Assembly (NCBI GenBank): GCA_003116975.1 | Contig: BGKB01000150.1 | Coordinates: forward strand, 1-64,000 | DNA from: Aurantiochytrium sp. KH105 | Lineage: Eukaryota > Sar > Bigyra > Thraustochytrida > Thraustochytriidae | Direction of reading: 5' to 3' | Length of the DNA stretch: 64,000 nt | Shown: piece by piece, positions 8,490 through 18,981 of the stretch | Numbering within the stretch: position 1 is the first letter of the stretch | Layout: every line of letters begins with the position of its first letter | Program-made: the position numbers and the translations under genes | The notes under the pieces: model-generated | Database searches by the model: none | The model's input: the letters and a program-made list of their open reading frames with translations, nothing else | What the model was told of the DNA's origin: nothing

Positions 8490-10364
8490 CTAAAGGATGA
8501 AGCGATCAAAATCAGACTCTTGCAGCAAATCGCCAATCTTGCTCGCCACAATATCCTTGGTGATCGTGATGGTAGGGAGATCATCGCCCTCACCAGCCTC
8601 CACCTTGTAGGTCTTGGCGAGCTCCGGGTCCTCGAGATCGGAGCCGTTCTTAAAGTGCTCGATCAGCTCAGGAGCGAAGAAGGAGATCTCCTCCACAACG
8701 CGCTCCATGATGGTGTGCAGGCGACGCGCGCCAATGTTCTCAATCGTGTTGTTGACCTCGGCGGCAATGTGGGCCATGTACTCGATGGCGTCGGCGGCAA
8801 ACTTGACCTCGACACCCTCGGTGCGCAGCAAGTTGATCTGCTGGGTCACGAGGTTGGCCTGCGGCACGGTGAGGATGCGGTAAAGGTCCTTCTCGGTGAG
8901 CCCCTGGAGCTCAACGCGGATGGGAAGGCGGCCCTGGAGCTCGGGAAGGAGATCCGAGGGGGACGAAAGGTGGAAGGCGCCCGAGGTGATGAAAAGCACA
9001 TGGTTCGTGTTCACGTTGCCGTGCTTGGTGTTGATGACGGAGCCCTCGATGAGAGGGAGCAGGTCGCGCTGCACGCCCTCGGCCGAGGCGTCGGCAGAGC
9101 TGCGCGAGTCGCCGCTCACGATCTTGTCGATCTCGTCAATGAAGACGATGCCGTTCTGCTCGGCGAGGTGAATCGCTTCCTTGGTCATGTCCACGTTCTC
9201 GAGGCGCTGGTCCATCTCCATGTCAGCCAGCACGCGCTTGGCCTCCGCGATGGTCATCTTGCGGCGCTCCTTCTTCTGGCCGCCCATCATCTTGCCGAGC
9301 TGCGCAAAGAGCTGGTTCATCTGGACCGGGTTGGGCGAGTTGCCCTCGATCGCCACGGGGAACTGGCCGCCAGGAGGTCCCTGCGCCGGGGCCTCGATGG
9401 TAATGCTGTGCTTGTCGAGCTCGCCCTTGCGAAGAAGCTCGCGAAAGGACTTGCGCGTCGCCTTGCTGCTCTTGCCCGTGAGAATGTCGAGAATCTGCGC
9501 CTCTACGGCGCGCTCCACCTCGCGGGCTTGGGCCTCCATCTTGATCTGCTTCGTGATCTGCATGCTCGACTCGACAAGGTCCTGAATGATCTTGTCGACG
9601 TCGCGGCCGTGAAAACCAACTTCCGTGAACTTGGTCGCCTCGACCTTGACAAAGGGCGCCTGAGCCAGCTTCGCGAGCCTCCTCGCAATCTCTGTCTTGC
9701 CGCAGCCCGTGGGGCCAATCATGAGAATGTTTTTCGGCTGGACCTCGTCCCGGAGGTCCTCGCCAAGCTGCAGGCGCCGCCAGCGGTTGCGCAGAGCAAT
9801 CGCCACGGACCGCTTCGCCTCGCGTTGGCCCACAATGTGCTTGTCCAGCTCGCTCACGATCTCGCTCGGCTTGAGCGGGGTCTGGTTCAGGAGGCCGGAC
9901 AGCTTGCTGTCGCCGAGCATCGCGGCGGCGGCGGCGGCGAGCTCGTCTTCATCGTCGTCATCGTCGTCGTCGTCATCTTCGCCGCCCTCTTTTTCCTCTT
10001 CGGTCTCCTTGGTGGCCTTGGCGCTGTCGACCTCCTCCTTATCCTTCTTCTTCTTCTCGCCGTCCTCCTCGTCCTTGGCCGCGAGCTGCGCGAGGTGCTC
10101 CCAGGCGAGGCTTACACTGGCCTTTTGCTGCGCGAGCGCAGCCTTCGGCGCGGGGGATGCCGAGGCCCGCGTGGAAAGTCCGCGTACGAGTCCCGCGCGC
10201 GCGAAGGCGACCTCGGCCTCCGCGCCGGCCGTCGCCGCGGCGCGCGAGGGCAGCGCTTCTTGCGCCTTGGCGGCGGCGCCTGCGCGAAGCGCCCTGGCCA
10301 GCGCGCCACTCTCCGCTGCCGCCGCCTTCGACCTGGGGATCGCTGCGAGCGCGGTCTTTATCAT
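8490..10364 (-). CDS. hslU: HslU, ATPase subunit of mitochondrial HslUV protease
   Basis: About 624 residues. HslU is an AAA+ unfoldase that feeds substrates into the HslV peptidase, here presumably in mitochondria. Conserved landmarks are the N-terminal TPSEIV-type motif (PLKPSEIVSELDKHIVGQ), Walker A GPTGCGKT at about 216-223, Walker B FIDEIDKI, the pore-loop region VEATKFTEVGFHGRDV, GARRLHTIMERV (sensor 2), and the C-terminal RFIL that docks into HslV. The I-domain is present. I chose the ATG at 10364 because it begins an Ala/Arg/Ser-rich, acid-poor segment typical of a mitochondrial presequence; the frame extends further upstream only through GC-rich promoter DNA. An acidic linker (EEGGEDDDDDDDDDEDE) precedes the core and is not in bacterial HslU. 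HslV is not in the window. Confidence 0.95.
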   Translation of the reverse strand: MIKTALAAIPRSKAAAAESGALARALRAGAAAKAQEALPSRAAATAGAEAEVAFARAGLVRGLSTRASASPAPKAALAQQKASVSLAWEHLAQLAAKDEEDGEKKKKDKEEVDSAKATKETEEEKEGGEDDDDDDDDDEDELAAAAAAMLGDSKLSGLLNQTPLKPSEIVSELDKHIVGQREAKRSVAIALRNRWRRLQLGEDLRDEVQPKNILMIGPTGCGKTEIARRLAKLAQAPFVKVEATKFTEVGFHGRDVDKIIQDLVESSMQITKQIKMEAQAREVERAVEAQILDILTGKSSKATRKSFRELLRKGELDKHSITIEAPAQGPPGGQFPVAIEGNSPNPVQMNQLFAQLGKMMGGQKKERRKMTIAEAKRVLADMEMDQRLENVDMTKEAIHLAEQNGIVFIDEIDKIVSGDSRSSADASAEGVQRDLLPLIEGSVINTKHGNVNTNHVLFITSGAFHLSSPSDLLPELQGRLPIRVELQGLTEKDLYRILTVPQANLVTQQINLLRTEGVEVKFAADAIEYMAHIAAEVNNTIENIGARRLHTIMERVVEEISFFAPELIEHFKNGSDLEDPELAKTYKVEAGEGDDLPTITITKDIVASKIGDLLQESDFDRFIL

Positions 10365-10762
10365 CGTGCCTCTCCTCCTCCGCGTCCTCGCGCGTCTCCC
10401 TGCCGCCGCGCTCTGGCGCTGTTTCTGCCGCTCTTCGCGCAGCTCGAGCTTTTGCGCGTGCTCGTCGGCGTCGTCGATGCCGCCGATGCCGAGCCGCGGA
10501 CCCCGGGATCGCCCGCTCCGCCGCGCGCGCGCGCGCGCGCTGGCCGCCGCGCCTGCCGCGCCCCTGCCGCGCCCGCCTCGCGCGAGGGGCCTCGCTCCGC
10601 TCCTCCGCGCGCTCGCGTGCGTGCGTCCGTGCTCGCGCGAGTCGTGCGTCTGTTCTGTGTTTCTCGATGCATCCATCGCTCGAGGTCGCCTTCTCCCCGC
10701 TTTCCGCTTTCTCCGGCTATAGCCTACTTTCCCCTCCGCCCCCGCAAACCCAACCTTCCGGC

Positions 10763-10797
10763 GGCGCAAGTGGACGGAATCGCCCGGAAGTGGAGAA
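10763..10797 (+). promoter_or_regulatory. GCGCAAGTGG motif plus a CGGAAGTGG variant, upstream of hslU
   Basis: GGCGCAAGTGGACGG at 10763 is followed by CCGGAAGTGGAGAAT at 10784. The same core recurs in two other promoter regions of this window. It lies about 400 bases upstream of the chosen hslU start. Confidence 0.4.
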
Positions 10798-10988
10798 TAG
10801 GGCGCGAGAGAAAGATACAAACCTCGAGCCGCCGGAAAGAACGGCCGGGACCCCGGAAAGCTGGGGAAAGCAAGCCAAGCTGCGCCGGAAAGGAACGGGA
10901 ATAGAACGGATAGATTATTTTGGCTTCAAACTGGGTTTTTGAAATGCGGGCAAGGGCGGCGGAAGGCGATGAAGCCCTTTCCGCGCGG

Positions 10989-11028
10989 CATTCTGCACTT
11001 GCGCGCGGCGCATTCCGCACTTGCGCGC
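10989..11028 (-). promoter_or_regulatory. Paired copies of the GCGCAAGTG motif
   Basis: Two 18-base copies, cattctgcacttgcgcgc at 10989 and cattccgcacttgcgcgc at 11011, differ at one position and are spaced 22 bases apart. On the minus strand they read GCGCGCAAGTGCNGAATG, in the same direction as hslU, about 630 bases upstream. Confidence 0.45.
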
Positions 11029-11691
11029 CGGCGGCTCGCACAGTCGGTCGGGACAGCACGCGGGCGCGCCTTTTCTTGGCCGCGCCTTGCGCACAACGCC
11101 GCCGCCGCCGCGACCAACCGCGCCGCGATCCCCGCCGCAGACGCGCAGCCGCTTCGAGGCGCCACGGATGACGCGGCGGTCGGCGTCGAGCAGTAATTAT
11201 AGGAGCGCGTTTATCTGCTCGAGGCGAGGGCGGTGATAATAATGTTGATGGTGATGATAGTGATGACTCATGGTGAAAATGATGATGATGATGGCAAGAA
11301 CGACCTGGAACAGGTCACAGTCAGTCAGGCCGAGAGGGGGAGGGGGAAAGCCCTTGATCAGACAGACTATGATGTATACACGTGAGAGCGCCACGCTGGC
11401 ACCGCGCGAACGACGGCGAACGGAAGCCCGTTCCTTCGTTCTCCTTCGATCGATTGATTGATCGACGGATCGTCGAAGTTGGTCGCATCGGGTGCATCAT
11501 CGTTCCATGGGCCTAAGTCGCGGGGAGAGGAGAGATCATCAATGATGGCTACGAATTCGGATACCGACTTGACTTGAGGGCGCTTGGAATGATGAGGAAA
11601 GTGAAAAACAACAACATCGATTTTTTTTTTGGGAGGGTGGGGGGGGAGAAGTACAGAGAGCTCACGAGAGCGCCGAGCGAGCTTTCTTTTA

Positions 11692-14600
11692 TTAGCGGAG
11701 CCACTGCGGCTCGTTGCGGTAAGTGTTGATGAGGGCCGAGAGCGCAGCGACCCAACGGCGACGGTCTTCTTCAGACTTGGCCTCGAGGTCGAGGCTGGTG
11801 GCGCGCGCGACGATGCTGAAGGCGCACTTATCATTCGCCTGGCGACGGCGGTGCTTGTGCCCGTCGTGCAGACCAGAGCGCACATGGCGGATGTCACGCA
11901 AGTACAGCGAAGTCTCGGAACGTGCACCCTTTTTGGGATCCTTCCAAGCGATGGACTTCCAATCGGGCTTGACGAGCAAATGCCGCGTCTGCGGCGAACC
12001 GTTCGACCACTCCGTGAACACGGCGCCGGTCTTGAGCATGTTGCGGTATTCCTTGAGAGGATCCTCGCCGCTGGGGCGGAACTCCTCGTTGCGGTCGCCA
12101 AACGCGTAACGTGGGCGCGCGCGACGGCGCTCCACGGTCGGCTGCATCGACAGCAGCGCAGACTTGCACACCTGAACGACCTCGGGGTCGTTCGAGTACG
12201 CGGCAGCCACTTCCTTGATGGTTTCCTGGCCACCGGCTTCAATGACAATCTTCGAGTGCTCTGCCGAGGTTGACGCAAGGTTGTCGAGACTCTGAATGCC
12301 GCGAATGACCAACGCCTTGGACTCGGGGTGCTCGAGAATGCTGTCAATGAGCACCGTCACGCCACCATACTGGATAATGGGAGTCAGGTTGGCAGGCGCG
12401 AAAGCAAGGTGACCAATCAACGTGAACGCCGGCACCAAGAAGCTCACATCGTCCTTGTACACCTCCAGCGCCTCGAGAATCAGGTTCATGCCCTTGGTGG
12501 TGATTTCCTCTGAAATCTTCTCGGAGCGAGAAAGGCGGATAAACAGGGTTGTGGCCTCCTGGAGAAAGGTGAGCGAGCGCATGTTCTTCTCCCAAAGCGA
12601 AAGGATGGTAGGCACGCCACCGAGCTTGCCAATCTCCTCGCGGAGCGACTCGACGGCAGCAAGGTTCTTGAGGGCGGCTGCGCCGTTCGCCAGAAACTCA
12701 GCCTGGTCCTCATGCGCTTCCATGGCCGCAAGGATAACCTGCACACCGTCCGACTCCTCAATCACCTTGATGGCGTCGCTCGAGTACGTGAGGATAGCCA
12801 CCAGACGCATGGCCTTCTCGACAAGATCTTCGTCCCAATCGTACTTGGACATGGCCTCAAAGACCACAGGCACAATGCCCATGTTCACCAGCTTGTCGAC
12901 CACGACCGGGCTTGACGAAAGGTTCGAAAGCGCTTCGAGACCGCTCATCATCAGCGAAGCCTCCTCAGAGTGCGCAATGGTCTCCAGGATGCGCTTGGCG
13001 CCGCCCTCGACGAGAATAATGTCATAGACTGAGGTTTGCTCGCCGCGCTGAATCCTTCCACGTTGCTTCGGGTCATCCTCGCTGTACGATCCCAGGTTAC
13101 CAATGACTTCAATCGACAGCTGCTGCAGCTCGAGGTTGTCCTCGTTGGCGGACATGCCGGCAACAATGCACTTGGTGGCACCGTTCGTCACCACGAGAAG
13201 AATGTTCTCGTCGAGGAAGGTCATGTTACCAATGGCGCGCAGGGCCGCCTTGAAGAGCTTGGCGTCCTTGAAATGCGTGCGAACCACTTGAATAACCTGG
13301 AGACCAACCTCGCGACCAATGACGAGCTTATTCTCGTCATTGCCGAACATGAGGTTCGACAACAGCACCATGGAAGAGTACAGCAAGAGCGACTCCTTCG
13401 GGTAACGCGCCATGGCCTGCGAAACAGCCGAGACACCGTTGTAGTGCATCACCTGGTCCACGTTCTCCGCGCACTGGTAGCACAAGTTGGCAAGAAGAGC
13501 AGCGCACTTCTCAACGACAATCACATGCTCGATGAACTTGAGCATGATAAGAATAATGGCCTCGATACCGCCCAGTTCGGCAATCTGCTGCTTGAAAAAG
13601 TCGTTGCGAGCAAATTGGTTCAGCAGGTGCAACGCCGCAGCGAGGAACTCGGGGTCCACATTGTCACCGTTGAGCGCGGCGATGATGGCCTCGAGGCCGC
13701 CGGCCTGGGCGATCTCCTGACGATTGGTCTCGTTGGTGGCCAACACACCAAGCGCGGAGGCGAGATCCGTCAAACGTGCAGGCTCCTCGGTGTGCTCGTT
13801 GAAGCGCGCGACAGCACCACGGAGCACGGCAGGATCAACCTCCTGGACGTTGTCCTTGTGTGAGTCAGACAGCTTGGAGGCCGCTGCCATGGCGCCACGC
13901 GCATCGAGGTACTCCTCTGGCGGGTCCCAGGTTGTCTCGCCCGTCTTGACGTTGTGATAGTAAGGCTTGCCGTTCTCGTCGTAGAGCTCCTTGATGTGGG
14001 ACGCGCCACCCATGGCCAGCAGCGCCGCGTCGAGACGCGCGCCCACCATGTCGACCGATTCCTCCTTGTAGATACCAGAAAGACCGTCCACAAGTTTGCT
14101 CGCGTCGCGGTGCAGCGCGCGGTCCGCGCCGTAATCGTCGAGCGCACGATTCAAGAGACGCATCGTTTCGGCTGTCATGCCAACCTTGGCGACGCCGCGA
14201 GCAGCGGCCAACTTGGACAGCAGATCGACGCTCTCCTTAACGAGCGCTTCGTCGTCCGGGTGGGCCTTCATCGCAGCGGTCACAGCACCGGCAGCGTCGC
14301 ACTCGATCAGCTTGCTGACGCCAGCCTTGTTCTCGGCAGCCAGACGGTTGAGAGCTTGGATCGCGCGACGCACGGCATCTGGGTCCTTGCCCGTCTGCTC
14401 CCGGACAATGGCCAGAAGCTTTTCGACACCACCCGCGGAAACAAAGGGCGCGGCGCTCAACGAAGGGTCCATTGCAGCGAGTACGTCGAGCGTCTCCGTG
14501 GAGTGCGTCTCAAGACCGGCCAAAAGCCCGCTCATCTCGGCGGCAGAAATTGCCTGAAGGGAATCGCCAGCGTCGATGCGGTCCTGCAGCGCCTGAAGCA

Positions 14601-17600
14601 TGGCGCCGCGGACGTTCGCTGGGGCAGACAGGAACGAGGATGCGCCAAGCATGGCCATCAAGTCCCGAGCGCCCGTGCGTCCCGAGCCGATTTCGGCCAG
14701 ATAGTCCTGCATTGCCGCAGGGTCGTTCCGCTCGGCGACGAGGATCTCGGTTAGAGCGCTTGCGCCGGCGCCATCGCGGGAGAGGGCTCCAGCACCGCTC
14801 GCTGCTGCGCCGCGAATCTTTGCGAGCGCACGCGCTGCGGCCTCACGGAGGTGCTCGTTCTCCGCAGACTCGTTCATGGTCTGCTCCAAAAGCGCGATGC
14901 CGCCAAGGGCGCCAAGGGCGCGGACCGCAGCCGGGTTTGTGGCAGCGAGGTTGCCGAGTGCAAACATGGCTGCTTCAAGGACGTCATCGTCATCTTGATT
15001 GGCCTTGATGATGGCGAGCAGCTTTTTGACTGCGCGCTCGGCGTCAATCTTGGAGGAGGCACCGGGAACCAGGGCCGTACGACCGAGCATCTGGATTGCA
15101 GCGGACATGAGTTCGGTGCGCGCGGGACCGGGCGCCATGGAGCTCTGCACAATTTCCATGGTATCGACCGCCGTCTTGGAAATGTCGCCAGCCGCCTTGG
15201 GCGTGACGACGCCCTCGACAAGGGTAAGGTTAGCCAAGTTGCGCAGGGCTGCGTTGAGGGCCATTTGCGTGTCGCGATCCGTCGGCTTCTTCTTGAGCTG
15301 TGCTGCCAACCGGTTAATGTCCTGTACGAGAACACGCACAGTGTCGCTACTGGCTCCGAGAAGAGACTGCAGTGCCTTGGCGCCGACCACGGCAACATTC
15401 TCGTTGGTCGCGTTTTGGTGCATCGCAGACATGATCAAATCCACCGCGCCCGCCTTGGCAAGCGTCTCGTGCGTCTCCTTGACCATGGCGCACGTTTCGA
15501 TGAGAAAGATGACGGCTTCCATGCACTCGGGGTCGCTCTGGTACACGGTACTCGAGGACGCGATCTTGATGATCTTGGAGATTGCACCCTTGCGCACGAT
15601 GCTGCGAATGGTCGCTTCCGAGACGCAAAGACGCTGGAGCACCGAGACGGCCGCGGTGAGAACGCGGGGTTCGGGCGAGGCTGGGTCGTCGCAGTGCTGG
15701 TCCAGCGTGGCCGTGACAAGGTCGATGATGCCACCCTCGAGCTGCTCGTGAATGTTGGAATCAACAAGGGCGAGGTTTGCGAGCAGCATAAAGCCTTCCT
15801 CCGAGAAGCGGGGAGAGCACGAGTCCTGAAAATTGCGCATGAGCTTGAGAACAAGCGCATTGACTCCCAGACGTGTGCAATTGTCCGCGCCGGACCTGTG
15901 CTGCGCCAAGGAAGACAGCGCGCCAAATGCGGCGGTGACGAGCGCTTCGTCATTCGAGTTCTCGTGAATAAGCTTGACAATAAAATCCACGACACCGGCG
16001 CGTACGAGCGAGTTGGCGGTGGGTTCCACAGTCGCCATGCTCTTGATACAGTTGAGGGCGCCAATCTTTTCGATCAAAGTCACCTTGGACTCAGAGGCAG
16101 AGAGCGCGTCCACGATGAGACCTTCGGCGCCAAGGCTGGCGTCGAGCGGGCCACACGAGGCGGCGATCTGGCCGAGGGCACGGAAACCAGCGCGGCGGGC
16201 AAATTCACGCTCCTTGGTCAGGGCGAGTCCGGCAATGGTGTGGAGCGCTTCAATCACGATTCCAGCAGCATTCTTGCGGATCATCACGGCCGTGTTGTTG
16301 GGCGAAAGCGCCAAGGCACCGACAGTGGCCATGGAGCGCGCCAGCTTGGGCAGGACCGTGTCTGGGCGAGACGCCTTTTGCAGCTCGCCAACGAGGTGCT
16401 CCATCTTATCAATTTCGGCCTCAATGCTACCTGCATCGAGGAGACGGCTGAGCAGACGCGAGCCAATGCTCTCAATGACCTCGGACCACGGGTAGCTGTC
16501 CATGGCTCGCGTGGTGGCGTCGACGGCGCCCTGCTTGACGAGATTACTGCGAATCTCATCCGTGCCAGAACCACTGCCAGCGACGCGCTCCATGACCATG
16601 AGCGCGCGCTCCGTGGGGCGCTCAAAGTCCTCGGACGACGAGTTATCCTGGATCATCTTGATACCCTGGCGCGTGGCGCCCTTGAAGGCCACATCGCGGC
16701 ACAAGTTGTCCGAGCTGGAGAGCGTGAGAAAGAGGTCGAGGGCCGCCAAAGACACGTTGGGCAGCTCGGCGTTGGCGCGCATGGCGCCAACACCAACCTC
16801 GATGACACCCTCTCCCGCGAGCTTCTCGCGCAACATGGTGCTGAACGCAAAGGCACGAAGGCCACGCATGCAGCAGATTGTGCTTTCAATGGCCTTGGCG
16901 TGTTTTTTGACGGTGTCAATGAGGACGCGCGAGAGGCCGGCCGAATCGAGAGCGGCGACGTGCTCGGAGCCAGCGCGCGTGAATGAGGCCGCCGCAAGGG
17001 CAAAATCAGCCATGAGCTGGTTCTGCATGGGCAGACTGTTGTTGTTCGAAAGCGTCTTGAGGCTCGCCACAAGCGTGGACCCAAGGGAGGCCTGACCCAT
17101 TTGCTTGGCAAGAGAAGGTTCCCAGGCAAAGATGGTCACGGACATGAGGGCCGTCTCGAGCTGCTCGGCACTTGCCTGCTTGCCGGCGACCACGCCCGAG
17201 GTCTCGGTGCTGACGGCCTTGACTTGGCCAGTAGCATCGCGCTTGGACACGAGGGCCGCCAGAATCTGGCGCACATGGGTCTCAAAGACGCGCGAAATGG
17301 CGCCCGTGGCCTGCACGCTGCCAAGAGCCGAGGCGAGAACCTGGGTGAACACGGCCGAAACAACGGACTCGACTGCGTTCGACTTGGAAAGGCGATCGGC
17401 GGCCGACTTTTCCATTGCGACAAGAGTGGCAATGGTCTCAATGGCCGGGACGACAACGAGGTCGCGAGAACGGTGCAGCTCGAGGCTGTTGACCAAGACG
17501 GAGAGGCCGCCCTTGAACGAAACGATGGCAAGCGCAGCGCTCTTGATGCCGCCCTTCTTTGAGGGAGCTGCGCCCTCGGCCTTCATGAGGGCAGTGAGAC

Positions 17601-18981
17601 TGCGGAAGCCGGAACGCTGCACATCCGCGCTGTTTAGGTTGGCGCTCATGGCAGTGAGAATGCTCTCGACAGCGCCCATGTGCACGAGCTTATTGACATC
17701 AAAGCCGATGGAGGCGAGTTGGCTCGTCATGGTGAGCGCGGCCTGGCTGTTGGTCTCAAAGCCAGGGTTCTGCTGGAGCGAGTCAAAGACGGCGCGGAGA
17801 CCGCCCTTGGCATCGACCGCGGCGGCATTGTCCTGGCCCGAGGTGGCCAAATTGGAGATGGCCTGCGTGCACGAGGACACGAGCTCCTCGTTGTCTGGCT
17901 CGGAGCGCATGGCCTCCACCAGGACCTCGACGCCACCCTTGGCGATAATCTCAGTGGCGTGCTCCTTGCTAGTGTGCGCGAGACGGCCGAGCGCGCGAGC
18001 AGCAGCGACCTGGCTCTTGGGGCTGAACTGCGAAAAGTTGCTAATGAGCACGGCCACACCGTCGCTGGCAATAATGCGCTCGACGTTTTCGGGGGAGAGC
18101 GCAAGGTTGGCGAGCAATGCCGTGGTGAATTCGCGCGCTTCTTCGGTGAGGCCACCGCGACGGAGGCGCTCGATGGCGGCCTCGAGGTCCTCGCCGGCGA
18201 CCTTGGCCAGGAGACGGCCGCCCGAGCGGAGGAGGCCCTCGTTGGACGAGTGCGCCTCGAGCTGCAGGACGAGGGCCTCGACGAGGCCCATCTCCTTCAT
18301 GGCCGCGAGAGCAGCCGGGTCTTGCGCGAATCGCTCGAGCAGCCGGAAGGTGGGTTTGAGCACTTCCTCGGTGGTCTCGACGCCCGGGGCGATGGCGCTG
18401 ACAATGGCCTCAAGAGCACCCTTGTCCAAGAGCGCCTTGTGGCCGCGGTCCGACATGCCGACGCGGTCCGCGACGGTCGCGCAGGCAGCCTTGACGCGGT
18501 CGGATTTTGTGTGCTGAAGGCCGTCGAGGACGGCTTCGATGCTGCCTTTGGCGTCGATGATGGCCTCCGGATTAAAGCGGGCCATCCTCTCGAGGAGTTC
18601 AGATCCTGCGGTGGCCACCTCGTCAGCCTCGATGTTGTCGGCGGCGTCCTCCATGCCAAGCATGGCTCTGAGCGCGGCCTCGACACCTCCTGCTTTGGCG
18701 AGCTTGCCGGCGTTTTCCGGGCTCGTCGTGAGACCGCCCAGACCGTTAGTGGCGCCCCTGAGCATCTCCAGGTCCTTGGGGTGTTTTTGCAGAAGCGCGA
18801 GGAGCGCCTCGAGGCCGCCGGCCTCGACGCAGGCCTGTACATTTTCGCGCCAGCCCGGGTTGGGCGGCAGGATGTGGCTCATGAGACACGAGCAGTTGTA
18901 CTTGGCCATCTGGCCGAACGAGGAGTACTGCTTCAGTGAGGTCACGATGGACCTCACCTGGTTCGGGTCGCCGGCGCCCAT
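11692..18981 (-). CDS. Giant armadillo-repeat protein with WW and PH domains
   Basis: A single uninterrupted frame of 2429 residues starting at an ATG (MGAGDPNQVRS). Most of it is tandem ARM repeats of about 42 residues, recognisable by recurring AGGLEALL, AGGVEAAL and LGNLAATNPAAV-type units. A WW domain lies at about residues 1664-1692 (ELYDENGKPYYHN then TGETTWDPPEEY), with both Trp-class positions intact apart from Leu/Tyr variation at the first. ARM repeats resume after it. The last 110 residues form a PH-like domain ending in EEDRRRWVAALSALI. WW domains bind proline-rich peptides and PH domains bind phosphoinositides or proteins, so I infer a membrane-associated scaffold. I do not recognise a named orthologue. 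No intron or frameshift is visible. Confidence 0.88.
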   Translation of the reverse strand: MGAGDPNQVRSIVTSLKQYSSFGQMAKYNCSCLMSHILPPNPGWRENVQACVEAGGLEALLALLQKHPKDLEMLRGATNGLGGLTTSPENAGKLAKAGGVEAALRAMLGMEDAADNIEADEVATAGSELLERMARFNPEAIIDAKGSIEAVLDGLQHTKSDRVKAACATVADRVGMSDRGHKALLDKGALEAIVSAIAPGVETTEEVLKPTFRLLERFAQDPAALAAMKEMGLVEALVLQLEAHSSNEGLLRSGGRLLAKVAGEDLEAAIERLRRGGLTEEAREFTTALLANLALSPENVERIIASDGVAVLISNFSQFSPKSQVAAARALGRLAHTSKEHATEIIAKGGVEVLVEAMRSEPDNEELVSSCTQAISNLATSGQDNAAAVDAKGGLRAVFDSLQQNPGFETNSQAALTMTSQLASIGFDVNKLVHMGAVESILTAMSANLNSADVQRSGFRSLTALMKAEGAAPSKKGGIKSAALAIVSFKGGLSVLVNSLELHRSRDLVVVPAIETIATLVAMEKSAADRLSKSNAVESVVSAVFTQVLASALGSVQATGAISRVFETHVRQILAALVSKRDATGQVKAVSTETSGVVAGKQASAEQLETALMSVTIFAWEPSLAKQMGQASLGSTLVASLKTLSNNNSLPMQNQLMADFALAAASFTRAGSEHVAALDSAGLSRVLIDTVKKHAKAIESTICCMRGLRAFAFSTMLREKLAGEGVIEVGVGAMRANAELPNVSLAALDLFLTLSSSDNLCRDVAFKGATRQGIKMIQDNSSSEDFERPTERALMVMERVAGSGSGTDEIRSNLVKQGAVDATTRAMDSYPWSEVIESIGSRLLSRLLDAGSIEAEIDKMEHLVGELQKASRPDTVLPKLARSMATVGALALSPNNTAVMIRKNAAGIVIEALHTIAGLALTKEREFARRAGFRALGQIAASCGPLDASLGAEGLIVDALSASESKVTLIEKIGALNCIKSMATVEPTANSLVRAGVVDFIVKLIHENSNDEALVTAAFGALSSLAQHRSGADNCTRLGVNALVLKLMRNFQDSCSPRFSEEGFMLLANLALVDSNIHEQLEGGIIDLVTATLDQHCDDPASPEPRVLTAAVSVLQRLCVSEATIRSIVRKGAISKIIKIASSSTVYQSDPECMEAVIFLIETCAMVKETHETLAKAGAVDLIMSAMHQNATNENVAVVGAKALQSLLGASSDTVRVLVQDINRLAAQLKKKPTDRDTQMALNAALRNLANLTLVEGVVTPKAAGDISKTAVDTMEIVQSSMAPGPARTELMSAAIQMLGRTALVPGASSKIDAERAVKKLLAIIKANQDDDDVLEAAMFALGNLAATNPAAVRALGALGGIALLEQTMNESAENEHLREAAARALAKIRGAAASGAGALSRDGAGASALTEILVAERNDPAAMQDYLAEIGSGRTGARDLMAMLGASSFLSAPANVRGAMLQALQDRIDAGDSLQAISAAEMSGLLAGLETHSTETLDVLAAMDPSLSAAPFVSAGGVEKLLAIVREQTGKDPDAVRRAIQALNRLAAENKAGVSKLIECDAAGAVTAAMKAHPDDEALVKESVDLLSKLAAARGVAKVGMTAETMRLLNRALDDYGADRALHRDASKLVDGLSGIYKEESVDMVGARLDAALLAMGGASHIKELYDENGKPYYHNVKTGETTWDPPEEYLDARGAMAAASKLSDSHKDNVQEVDPAVLRGAVARFNEHTEEPARLTDLASALGVLATNETNRQEIAQAGGLEAIIAALNGDNVDPEFLAAALHLLNQFARNDFFKQQIAELGGIEAIILIMLKFIEHVIVVEKCAALLANLCYQCAENVDQVMHYNGVSAVSQAMARYPKESLLLYSSMVLLSNLMFGNDENKLVIGREVGLQVIQVVRTHFKDAKLFKAALRAIGNMTFLDENILLVVTNGATKCIVAGMSANEDNLELQQLSIEVIGNLGSYSEDDPKQRGRIQRGEQTSVYDIILVEGGAKRILETIAHSEEASLMMSGLEALSNLSSSPVVVDKLVNMGIVPVVFEAMSKYDWDEDLVEKAMRLVAILTYSSDAIKVIEESDGVQVILAAMEAHEDQAEFLANGAAALKNLAAVESLREEIGKLGGVPTILSLWEKNMRSLTFLQEATTLFIRLSRSEKISEEITTKGMNLILEALEVYKDDVSFLVPAFTLIGHLAFAPANLTPIIQYGGVTVLIDSILEHPESKALVIRGIQSLDNLASTSAEHSKIVIEAGGQETIKEVAAAYSNDPEVVQVCKSALLSMQPTVERRRARPRYAFGDRNEEFRPSGEDPLKEYRNMLKTGAVFTEWSNGSPQTRHLLVKPDWKSIAWKDPKKGARSETSLYLRDIRHVRSGLHDGHKHRRRQANDKCAFSIVARATSLDLEAKSEEDRRRWVAALSALINTYRNEPQWLR

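Larger units (their letters stand above)
10365..11691. other. Upstream region of hslU; 3' flank of the armadillo gene
   Basis: No credible gene. The first 400 bases are very GC-rich (CG dinucleotide runs near 10530), then come copies of a GCGCAAGTG motif. A GAT/ATG microsatellite-like stretch lies around 11234-11294, and an AT-rich 3' flank follows. Long frames here are side effects of GC content. Confidence 0.5.

Noticed and set aside
8466..10904. 812-codon open frame on the plus strand opposite hslU
   Set aside because: It is the mirror of hslU codon bias. Its translation has no domain, while the minus strand has every HslU motif.
9697..10942. Arg/Ala/Ser-rich frames in the hslU 5' region
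   Set aside because: Composition-driven frames in very GC-rich DNA, with mutual overlap on both strands.
14851..16986. 711-codon plus-strand frame opposite the armadillo gene
   Set aside because: Antisense shadow of a GC-biased coding frame; the product is Gly/Arg/Asp/His-rich with no repeat or motif, and the ARM repeats are on the other strand.
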